A DNA stretch of 8,562 bases, taken from NCBI GenBank assembly GCA_030592355.1, contig JAUVJE010000104.1, positions 1 to 8,562 on the forward strand, in the 5' to 3' direction. This document shows positions 1-6,400 of this stretch, one piece after another. The translations under genes and the position numbers were made by a program. Position 1 is the stretch's first letter, and each line of letters begins with the position of its first letter. The stretch comes from Clostridia bacterium (GTDB lineage: Bacteria > Bacillota > Clostridia > DUPQ01). The notes under the pieces were generated by a model, which ran no database searches, was not told where the DNA came from, and worked only from the letters and a program-made list of their open reading frames with translations.

Positions 1-326
1 ACGCTCACTAATAAAGCAAAAGTGATTGAATTATCGTTTATTTTGAAATCATATGGTTCTGTATTGATGGTGATAATCTTTTTTGTTTGACTCCTGTTTT
101 TTAACTCATTAAGCATCTCGATTGATATGTCAAGGGCATAAACAGGATTATCATCTACATATTCGGAAGCCGGAATCGAAAAATAACCTATGCCGCAGCC
201 TATATCGGCTACCGTATCGCTACTCTTAATACCCAGTCTTTTTAATGTTTCATACGGCGGAAGCATCCTCTGTCTCCAGCGGGAGTTCAAGTCATTCTTT
301 TTTTGGGGATCATATATCTTTCTCAT
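1..326 (-). CDS. Class I SAM-dependent methyltransferase, N-terminal part (runs off left edge)
   Basis: Read leftwards from an ATG at 326-324, this frame stays open for 108 codons to the window edge, so the C-terminus is missing. The start is supported by GGAG at 336-333 with a 6-nt spacer and by a perfect promoter further upstream. The visible protein begins MRKIYDPQKKNDLNSRWRQR. It contains the SAM-binding glycine loop DIGCGIGYF (residues 41-49) and the acidic strand end ALDIS (D66), which would contact the ribose of SAM. The stretch LPPYETLKRLGI just before motif I is typical of a large group of Methyltransf_11/25-like proteins common in Firmicutes. The methyl acceptor is unknown, since substrate-determining parts lie outside the window. 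It is divergent from the NRPS-like operon and need not belong to it. Family assignment is secure; function is not. Confidence 0.88.
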   Translation of the reverse strand, partial: MRKIYDPQKKNDLNSRWRQRMLPPYETLKRLGIKSSDTVADIGCGIGYFSIPASEYVDDNPVYALDISIEMLNELKNRSQTKKIITINTEPYDFKINDNSITFALLVS

Positions 327-390
327 CGTATTCTCCAATAAAATTCAGCAGAGTTTATCATTGCAAATATCATTGTCTTAACCTGCTGAC

Positions 391-419
391 ATTATAAATA
401 TTTCCCGAAAGATTGTCAA
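391..419 (-). promoter_or_regulatory. Perfect sigma-A promoter of the methyltransferase gene
   Basis: On the minus strand TTGACA (419-414) is followed by a 17-bp spacer and TATAAT (396-391), a full match to the vegetative consensus. Transcription would start near 384, giving a leader of about 57 nt before the ATG at 326. This is the strongest promoter in the window by consensus. Confidence 0.85.
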
Positions 420-498
420 AGATTTTCACACATGAGCAGCTGCTTATAAAAAGCTGAAGGCATATGTTTTGATACTTTTTATAACTAAAAGAGTATGC

Positions 499-536
499 AT
501 GGCAGGGTGTAAATAATAGTTATATTATAGTATAAT
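499..536 (+). promoter_or_regulatory. Likely promoter region of the A-T-TE/TRAP operon
   Basis: The AT-rich stretch just before the first gene holds two overlapping -10-like hexamers, TATTAT (523-528) and TATAAT (531-536). ATGGCA at 499-504 is a 4/6 match to the -35 box, 18 bp before the first of them. No good -35 lies 16-18 bp before TATAAT. Either choice puts the RNA start at about 535-543, which fits a start codon at 583 with a 40-50 nt leader and argues against the upstream TTG/ATG at 547/550. The weak -35 suggests an activator or another sigma factor could be needed, but that is inference. Confidence 0.35.
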
Positions 537-572
537 TATGTAGACATTGATGACTCTAATAGACAGTTGGGT

Positions 573-576
573 AGGG
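573..576 (+). promoter_or_regulatory. Ribosome binding site deciding the A-T-TE start
   Basis: AGGG at 573-576, within GGGTAGGG, sits 6 nt before the ATG at 583 and 3 nt before the ATG at 580. No purine-rich site precedes the in-frame TTG at 547 or ATG at 550. Position 583 is therefore preferred. Confidence 0.55.
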
Positions 577-582
577 TATATG

Positions 583-3183
583 ATGGGAAAAACACTCTCA
601 CAGAAAACGAATCTAATTAATAGAATCCGCAGGTATTCTTCTATTAATGGTGATAAACCTGCCATATACAATAAAGACGGAAGCTCTATTACCTACGAAG
701 AGTTCACTTCTTCATATGACACAGTAAAAAAGTTTATAATAAATTCTTCCATTCGTCCTTACCACAGGATAGCTATTATTGATGATAGTGAATTGCCAAC
801 TGCCCTAACGGCCCTGCCCGTTCTGGATTATTCCGTGCTAATATTGCTTGAACCTGATTTATCACAGGAATATTATAATTCAATTTTCAATTTACTAAAA
901 GTAGATTACATTGCAACAATTAACGACGGAACTCCTGTTTGTGATGTTGCTGAAAAATTAGGGATAGGAATCATAAATATTAAAATTAAGAGAGAATTAG
1001 GTTTGGATGAATTGATAATTGCTAAGTTACCTGATAATAATCTTATAGAAAGAAATAAAGGCAAAGAGGATTTTGCATTTATCAGGACAACTTCCGGCAC
1101 CACAAGCACCCCGAAAGTTGTTCCGACAACAGCTTCGGCGTTTATGGCTGCCGCCGATAGATTTATAAAAGGTTATGCCTATTCAGAGAAAGATATTACA
1201 CTGGTTCTAACAAAGATGTATAAAACTTTATCCTTTTCTTTAACAATGAGAACACTGTGCGCGGGTGGTACAGTAGTATTGGCCGGTGGATTCAACCATG
1301 CTGATTTCCTTAGACAATTAACAGAATTTAAAGTTACAAATTTTTCTGCAACCCCCGCGATACTATCCTCTTACACAGGTTATATTGAAAAAAACGGTGT
1401 AAAGCCTGTAGCTACCAAGCTTAGATTTGCGCGCACTAGCGGAGCTCCCTTATCAAGAAACCTGAAAGAATATATGGAGGCATTTTTCAAAATTCCCATT
1501 GATCAAAGTTACGGATTGACAGAAACCACAAATATTGCAGGAACCTATAATGCGCATAAAGTATATAAAGAAGGTTCTGCGGGGATTTCAACCGGACTTG
1601 ACGTTAAAATTTTAAATGGAGAAATTCTTGTACGGGGGGATACAGTATTCCCGGGGTATGAAAACGAAGGTATAGATAACAGCATATACTTTACAGGTGA
1701 ATGGTTCCATACAGGCGATTTGGGTTATATTGATGAAGATGGATATATATTTATTACCGGTAGAATTAAGGAAATGATTAACCGCGGTGGAGAAAAAATC
1801 TCACCATATGAAGTTGAAAGCGCGATTATGAAACACCCGGGAATCAGAGAGGCTGCCGTATTCCCTTATCCAAATGATTATGAATCAGAAAATGCCGGTG
1901 CGATTATTGTTTTAAAGCAGGAAGAATCTATTACATTAGCAATGATGAGGAATTTTTTGAAGGACTTTATTCCGGCATATAAAATGCCAACTTTGCTTTA
2001 TGTGGCAGATGCCATCCCAAACAGTAAAAATGGCAAAATTCAGAGAAAACAGCTGTATGAAATACTAAAGAAAATTTATCCTGGGCAGGAAAAACTTACG
2101 AAAGGCTTAAATAAGAAAGAATTATCTGATACTGAGAAAAAACTACTGAAAATTTGGAAAAGCACACTTAAAACAAAAATAAATGATAAGAATGCGACTT
2201 TTACAGACTTTGGAGGAGATTCCCTCAACGGAGCCGTAGTCCTTGGTGAAATTGAGAACAAATTTGGTGTCAGGCTGCCTGTGGATATATTATTTGACGA
2301 CGGGACCTTGAGCGGGATATCAGGGTTTATTGATAACGATAGATTTAAAAAGAGTAATTTTAAATACTTGGTTCCTGTTAAAGCATCAGGAGGTAAGAGT
2401 CCGTTGATTTGTGTTCATTCCGGTATAGGAGATGCGACTACATATAGGTTTATTGGTAAATATATGGAAAAGGACAGACCTGTCTATGCACTTCGTTATG
2501 AAACAAGAAAAACATCATGGCCGCAACCGCTCTTATTTGATTATTTAGCTGATAAGTATATTGAAGAAATCAAGCGGCTTTATCCTGATGGCCCATACTA
2601 TATATGTGGAAATTGCTGGGGAGGAGTGCTGGCATTTAAAATTGCTTCTCAACTAAAGAAAGAGGGAAACGATGTAGGTTTGCTGGCAATGTTCGATTCT
2701 GCACCCAAAAACAGAAGTAAAACCGCACAGAGAAAAAGAGGTAAATTATTATGGCGACTAATCAGGACAATAGCAGAAAGCATTGACCAGCTCAGAGAAC
2801 GGTCTTTCAGTGAAAAAATGTATCTTGTAGGCAGAAAATTCTTAAACATCTTTTCGCTTGTTGCTTTGGTGCAAGCAAAAAAAATATACAGATTTGCAGC
2901 AGAAAAGAATAATAAGTTTCTCATGAGAATAACAAGAAGCACAGGAGCGCTGGGTTATGCATATCAAGAATATAAACCGGTTTTTTATGATGGGACAATT
3001 CACTATTTTAAAGCTAAAAGAGGAATGTCCGGCAAATCAAAAAGCTATGAATATTGGAAAACCATGGGTAGAGGATTTAAAATATTTGAAATGGATTGCC
3101 ATCATAACGATATGGTAATTGGGGAAGATGCAAGAATCATAACAAAAAAACTCGTGGAAATTATGAGGGGATTGGATGCGTAA
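583..3183 (+). CDS. Stand-alone NRPS-like enzyme, A-T-TE (adenylation, carrier, thioesterase)
   Basis: The enzyme would adenylate a carboxylic acid, load it on its carrier domain and release it through the thioesterase. Numbered from 583 (866 aa): adenylation domain about 20-500, with P-loop TTSGTTSTPK (169-178), YGLTET (310-315), HTGDLG (D379), GRIKEMI (R394) and catalytic K485 in SKNGK. The carrier domain (about 515-590) has FGGDSL with pantetheine Ser547. The alpha/beta-hydrolase thioesterase (about 610-865) has GNCWGG with Cys678, Asp705 and the HHNDM motif (probably His841), so the nucleophile is Cys, not Ser. No condensation, ketoreductase or methylation domain is present. The domain order matches the quinone/furanone synthetases (atromentin and ralfuranone type), but the product cannot be predicted. 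The A domain resembles acyl- and oxalyl-CoA ligases, and no Asp of the amino-acid-binding type is visible in its A4 region. The frame is open back to TTG 547, but that start lacks a ribosome binding site. The end overlaps the next gene by 8 nt. A phosphopantetheinyl transferase must be supplied from elsewhere. Confidence 0.93.
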   Translation: MGKTLSQKTNLINRIRRYSSINGDKPAIYNKDGSSITYEEFTSSYDTVKKFIINSSIRPYHRIAIIDDSELPTALTALPVLDYSVLILLEPDLSQEYYNSIFNLLKVDYIATINDGTPVCDVAEKLGIGIINIKIKRELGLDELIIAKLPDNNLIERNKGKEDFAFIRTTSGTTSTPKVVPTTASAFMAAADRFIKGYAYSEKDITLVLTKMYKTLSFSLTMRTLCAGGTVVLAGGFNHADFLRQLTEFKVTNFSATPAILSSYTGYIEKNGVKPVATKLRFARTSGAPLSRNLKEYMEAFFKIPIDQSYGLTETTNIAGTYNAHKVYKEGSAGISTGLDVKILNGEILVRGDTVFPGYENEGIDNSIYFTGEWFHTGDLGYIDEDGYIFITGRIKEMINRGGEKISPYEVESAIMKHPGIREAAVFPYPNDYESENAGAIIVLKQEESITLAMMRNFLKDFIPAYKMPTLLYVADAIPNSKNGKIQRKQLYEILKKIYPGQEKLTKGLNKKELSDTEKKLLKIWKSTLKTKINDKNATFTDFGGDSLNGAVVLGEIENKFGVRLPVDILFDDGTLSGISGFIDNDRFKKSNFKYLVPVKASGGKSPLICVHSGIGDATTYRFIGKYMEKDRPVYALRYETRKTSWPQPLLFDYLADKYIEEIKRLYPDGPYYICGNCWGGVLAFKIASQLKKEGNDVGLLAMFDSAPKNRSKTAQRKRGKLLWRLIRTIAESIDQLRERSFSEKMYLVGRKFLNIFSLVALVQAKKIYRFAAEKNNKFLMRITRSTGALGYAYQEYKPVFYDGTIHYFKAKRGMSGKSKSYEYWKTMGRGFKIFEMDCHHNDMVIGEDARIITKKLVEIMRGLDA

Positions 3184-5092
3184 ATATCTTGCCGGGCATG
3201 GGATGAAAAGAAATTTGTCCGGAACTACATTGATTATCAGAGACTCTCTGTCTACAGTTGCTGCACTGTATCTTATTTTTGCAGTGCTTTTCTATCCTGA
3301 GCCTATATTGCACAGGGCTATTGCATTTGGACTTTTCTATGCTGTTATTTTTATTAGTTACCAAACCCCCGGAGTTAAACAAGATAAGACAATTCCTGTT
3401 TTTGACTGGATATTAGCTTCCCTTTCCTTCGGTGTAAGTATTTACATAGGCATTAATTTTAATCGTATTCTGCATAGGCTTGTCTTTGTTGATCCGGTTA
3501 TGGTTACCGATGTTATTTTCTGTGCAATTGCGATTTTTATTTTATTTGAAGGAACAAGGAGAATCATAGGACCATGGCTCCCGGGATTGAGTTTGCTGGC
3601 ACTTATATATATGTTTTTCGGGCATGTGGTACCAGGCAGATTCGGGCACTTGAAATATGACATTGACTATATCGTAGATGGATTGTTTTTGTCGGATTTC
3701 GGTATTTGGGGAGCTACATTGGGCATAGCTACAGGGAAGATAATGGTGTTTCTTTTATTTGGTGCTTTGTTTAAAAATACCGGGGCGGGTGATTTCCTTT
3801 TTGATTTTGTATCTATAATTGCCGGTAAAAGAAAAGGCGGTATTGGCAAGGTAGCAATAATTTCTTCAGCTATGTTCGGAATGGTATCGGGGGGAGCTCT
3901 TACCAATGCAACAACCACCGGTGCATTGACCATACCGGCCATGAAAAAAAGCGGATTCAGCAGCGAATATGCAGCATGTGTTGAAAGTTGCGCTTCCGTG
4001 GGTGGAATATTTATGCCGCCGATAATGGGTTCAGTGGTATTTGTTATGTCAGATGTTGTGGGAATTCCATATTTTGAAATTATACAAAGGGCAATTCTCC
4101 CGGCTATTATATATTTTTCGGCACTTTTTTTTGCCGTTGACTTTAAAGCAAGAAAAGATGGAATCGGCGGCACAGTAATAATAACAAAGGAAAAGTTTTA
4201 CTCACTTCTTTTAAAAGGCTACAATTTTTTCATACCTTTGGGATACCTGATATACAGACTGATGTCAGGTAGGTCTGCAGCCAAAGCAGGATTAGAAACA
4301 ATAGTGATAATGATTGTCCTGGGTTTGCTAAACAGGAGAAGACCTTTGACGTTCAGGCTTATAATGGACTCAATGAAAACAGCGGTTGGCAGAGGGGTCA
4401 TGATAGTATCTACGATGGCCATGTGCGGTATTTTAGTCGGGGTCATCGATCTTACTGGGTTGACAGCTAAGATGAGTTCATATCTTATGTATGTTGCGGA
4501 TATTTCGGTTACTTTAACACTGATAACAATTATGCTGGTCACACTATTCCTTGGCCTTGCCATGAATATAGCATCATCATATTTGATTGCGGCTGTGCTT
4601 GGGGCCCCGATTTTGGTAAGTTTGGGTTTTGAACCATTAAGTGTTCACATGTTCATACTGTTTTTTGCCGCTATGGCCACAATAACGCCGCCCGTTGCCA
4701 TAACCTCATATGCGGCGGCAGCTATTGCAGGGGCGCCTCCTATGAAGGTGGGGTTTATGTCTATGAAAGTAGGAGCTGTTGCATATATCCTTCCTTTCGT
4801 ATTTATATTCAGACCGGCCATCCTTCAATATGGTTCGCTTATTGAAATGTTGGTTGCCTTTATAGCTGCTTTGATTGGAACCGGTATTCTTGCAATGGGA
4901 TTAGAAGGTTGGTTCTTTGGGCATAAGACAGGATATCTAATACGGGTTTTACTCGCAGTAGCGGGGATTTTGATTGTTGTAGGAAACTGGATAATGATAA
5001 TTACAGCAATAGTGATTTTGGCAAGTGTTATAATTTATGTATTGCTTGATAAATATATTAAAAATATGGAGGTACTCAATGAAAAAAGGTAA
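3176..5092 (+). CDS. TRAP transporter, fused DctQM-type permease (TAXI-associated)
   Basis: A 638-residue polytopic membrane protein combining the small (DctQ-like) and large (DctM-like) TRAP subunits, the arrangement usual for TAXI-type systems. The family performs ion-coupled, binding-protein-dependent uptake of organic acids. The N-terminal quarter has hydrophobic segments at about 24-40, 44-62, 74-93 and 106-124, then the family motif EGTRRIIGPWLPGLSL (125-140). The DctM-like part carries SGGALTNATTTGALTIP (238-254), GGIFMPPIMG and, in the second half, ITPPVAITSYAAAAIAG from residue 503; these are re-entrant-loop motifs of the large subunit. The start at 3176 has GAGGGG (3165-3170) 5 nt upstream and overlaps the A-T-TE stop by 8 nt, implying translational coupling. 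The 3' end overlaps the receptor gene by 14 nt. Length is typical and no break is seen. The substrate is unknown. Confidence 0.95.
   Translation: MRKYLAGHGMKRNLSGTTLIIRDSLSTVAALYLIFAVLFYPEPILHRAIAFGLFYAVIFISYQTPGVKQDKTIPVFDWILASLSFGVSIYIGINFNRILHRLVFVDPVMVTDVIFCAIAIFILFEGTRRIIGPWLPGLSLLALIYMFFGHVVPGRFGHLKYDIDYIVDGLFLSDFGIWGATLGIATGKIMVFLLFGALFKNTGAGDFLFDFVSIIAGKRKGGIGKVAIISSAMFGMVSGGALTNATTTGALTIPAMKKSGFSSEYAACVESCASVGGIFMPPIMGSVVFVMSDVVGIPYFEIIQRAILPAIIYFSALFFAVDFKARKDGIGGTVIITKEKFYSLLLKGYNFFIPLGYLIYRLMSGRSAAKAGLETIVIMIVLGLLNRRRPLTFRLIMDSMKTAVGRGVMIVSTMAMCGILVGVIDLTGLTAKMSSYLMYVADISVTLTLITIMLVTLFLGLAMNIASSYLIAAVLGAPILVSLGFEPLSVHMFILFFAAMATITPPVAITSYAAAAIAGAPPMKVGFMSMKVGAVAYILPFVFIFRPAILQYGSLIEMLVAFIAALIGTGILAMGLEGWFFGHKTGYLIRVLLAVAGILIVVGNWIMIITAIVILASVIIYVLLDKYIKNMEVLNEKR
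5068..5072 (+). promoter_or_regulatory. Ribosome binding site deciding the TAXI receptor start
   Basis: GGAGG lies inside the 3' end of the permease gene, 6 nt before the ATG at 5079. It favours 5079 over the in-frame ATG at 5037, which has no such site and would place 14 extra residues before the signal peptide. Confidence 0.85.
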
Positions 5093-6077
5093 TTTACTAG
5101 TAGGGATAATATTGATCTTATCGCTGACTATGGCAACCGGGTGTAAAGACAGTAGTGAGAAAGAGTCTTCTGATGTCCCTGTAAGGACTTCATTTGCACA
5201 TGGTAATCCCACCGGTGTTTGGCTTATGCTAGCGACCGGAGTTGCTGAAAGCCTGGGAAGGAATTACCCCGGATCAACTATGGAAGTGTCCCCGGGAAAT
5301 AATTATTCAAACCTATTTCGGATGGAAGAATATAAAACTGAATTTGGATTAACTCATACAACTATTGCCTATGAGGGAATAATGGGCAATGAAAGTTTTG
5401 AAAAACCATTGCAAAACGTGGGCGGCATAGCTGTTTTTTATCCTTCGATGAGCCAATTTCTTGTTAAAGAGAAATTTGGAATAACTACATTTGATGAATT
5501 CATAAGTCAAAAAATTCCATTGAAATTATCTATTGGCAGAGATAATATGAATGCACAGATAGCTCTTTCACGGCTACTGTCCGAATATGACCTTACATTT
5601 GAGGATTTGGAGGAATGGGGATGCAAACTTTATACTAAAAATCACAAGGACTGTATTGAGATGGTTTCTGATGATGTATTAGATGCGGTATGGACGGTTG
5701 CCGGAGCCCCGACACCTGCCCTAATGCAGATTGCCACAAACACAGAAATGGTTTTGCTTGATTTGTCAGAGGATATCATAAATACTATGCATAATAAATA
5801 TGGGTATAATCCGCATACACTGGCGGGCGGCAGCTATAATTTCGCAGATAATAACGTTCATAGTTTCTCCACTTTTACAATGATGGCAGCCTCGCTACAG
5901 ACACCTGAAGAGACGGCTTATAAAGTCACCCGTTCAATTTGTGAAAATGTTGAGTATATAAGTTTAATACATTCCGCACTTGCAAATCTAACTATTGACA
6001 GCTTATTGGAAGGCATGCCCATCCCATTGCATCCGGGAGCGGAAAAGTATTACCGGGAAATCGGGCTTATAGATTAA
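5079..6077 (+). CDS. TAXI-family TRAP substrate-binding lipoprotein
   Basis: The extracytoplasmic receptor that would deliver substrate to the fused permease encoded immediately upstream. It is 332 residues from 5079, normal for the family. A short basic start (MKKGN), a hydrophobic stretch and the lipobox ATGC with Cys22 indicate a lipoprotein signal peptide; the -3 residue is Ala rather than the commoner Leu. A polar linker follows (about 23-35). The mature domain opens with AHGNPTGVWLMLATGVAE, the glycine-containing ligand-site motif typical of TAXI proteins, and continues with PGNNYSNLFRMEEYKTEFGL, a degenerate form of the family's second ligand motif. DAVWTVAGAPTPALMQIA near residue 210 fits the hinge-proximal motif. 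The 14-nt overlap with the permease means the two are made together. Known TAXI ligands include glutamate and 2-oxoglutarate, but the ligand here cannot be read from sequence. Confidence 0.94.
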   Translation: MKKGNLLVGIILILSLTMATGCKDSSEKESSDVPVRTSFAHGNPTGVWLMLATGVAESLGRNYPGSTMEVSPGNNYSNLFRMEEYKTEFGLTHTTIAYEGIMGNESFEKPLQNVGGIAVFYPSMSQFLVKEKFGITTFDEFISQKIPLKLSIGRDNMNAQIALSRLLSEYDLTFEDLEEWGCKLYTKNHKDCIEMVSDDVLDAVWTVAGAPTPALMQIATNTEMVLLDLSEDIINTMHNKYGYNPHTLAGGSYNFADNNVHSFSTFTMMAASLQTPEETAYKVTRSICENVEYISLIHSALANLTIDSLLEGMPIPLHPGAEKYYREIGLID

Positions 6078-6099
6078 TTGAAGAGAATGAATGCAATCA

Positions 6100-6210
6100 G
6101 GAATATCTGTTTATCAGCTTTTGGATTCGATTCATACATTATATCAGTGATTTAACAGCAGGCATTCATATTGTGGAATGTCTGCTTTGTTTATCAGACT
6201 CGGATTCATA
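6100..6210. repeat. Imperfect direct repeat (6100-6136 and 6175-6210)
   Basis: Both copies share GGAAT, a TCTG element, TGTTTATCAG (exactly 80 bp apart, 6108 and 6188), GGATTC and ATA. They differ by small insertions: CTTT at 6185-6188 in the second copy and GATTC at 6129-6133 in the first. The second copy overlaps the terminator's 3' arm. It may be a decayed tandem duplication or chance similarity in AT-rich DNA. Confidence 0.35.
6157..6193 (+). terminator. Rho-independent terminator after the TAXI receptor gene
   Basis: AGCAGGCATTC (6157-6167) pairs with GAATGTCTGCT (6176-6186): 11 base pairs, including one G-U, around an 8-nt loop. The interrupted T-run TTTGTTTA follows immediately. It lies 79 nt after the receptor stop and would separate the A-T-TE/TRAP operon from the sulfotransferase unit. 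The tail is imperfect, so some read-through is possible. Confidence 0.65.
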
Positions 6211-6250
6211 TCACCATTTCTAAGTATTTTTAGGATTAGACGTAATTAGT

Positions 6251-6400
6251 ATGGGTGATTCTGATGTAGTCTCTATCAACCGGCTTAGAAAATATTTGTT
6301 TGGTATGTTAAAATATTCTATGAATAAGTCTAAGAAACTATATGAAGTCAAGACAGAAATTGACTGGCAAAGAAAATATTGTGAGAAGGAACATATATGA
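6251..6400 (+). CDS. Small ORF (49 aa) overlapping the sulfotransferase start
   Basis: A 49-codon frame beginning MGDSDVVSINRL and ending CEKEHI, whose TGA (6398-6400) overlaps the sulfotransferase ATG (6397-6399) as ATGA. The peptide is charged, basic in the middle and hydrophilic at its end, with an amphipathic look (RLRKYLFGMLKYSMNKSKKL); there is no signal peptide and only one Cys. I do not recognise it. The sulfotransferase ribosome binding site lies inside it, so translation of this frame could feed the next gene. Its own start is poorly supported: AGGA (6232-6235) is 15 nt away, and the only well-spaced in-frame codon after it is an ATT at 6245. It may be a real small protein, a leader ORF, or the tail of a decayed gene. 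Confidence 0.45.
   Translation: MGDSDVVSINRLRKYLFGMLKYSMNKSKKLYEVKTEIDWQRKYCEKEHI

Larger units (their letters stand above)
6078..6250. other. Intergenic stretch between the TRAP operon and the sulfotransferase unit
   Basis: It holds the terminator at 6157-6193 and an imperfect direct repeat, described separately. Two very short frames exist (6087-6155 and 6178-6249, 22 and 23 codons) without convincing ribosome binding sites; they are not called. Only a weak promoter-like pair (TTGTTT 6187-6192, 16 bp, TATCAC 6209-6214) was found for the downstream genes. The stretch may be the remnant of a lost gene, but no recognisable protein similarity is left. Confidence 0.5.

Noticed and set aside
190..381. 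63-codon plus-strand frame
   Set aside because: It lies antisense to the methyltransferase start and its promoter, which show clear family motifs; it has no recognisable protein features.
435..444. 10-bp perfect palindrome AGCAGCTGCT
   Set aside because: It is short, has no loop or T-run and does not fit a promoter; a palindrome of this length can occur by chance.
547..582. Upstream in-frame TTG (547) and ATG (550) as starts of the A-T-TE enzyme
   Set aside because: No ribosome binding site precedes them and they sit almost on the expected RNA 5' end, whereas the ATG at 583 has AGGG 6 nt upstream. The ATG at 580 remains possible.
3667..4173. 168-codon minus-strand frame
   Set aside because: It is antisense to the conserved TRAP permease core and is a composition shadow of it.
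6087..6155. 22-codon frame just after the TAXI receptor gene
   Set aside because: There is only a poor, badly spaced purine stretch before it and no recognisable peptide features.
6178..6249. 23-codon hydrophobic frame
   Set aside because: It starts inside the terminator hairpin, has no ribosome binding site, and is probably chance.
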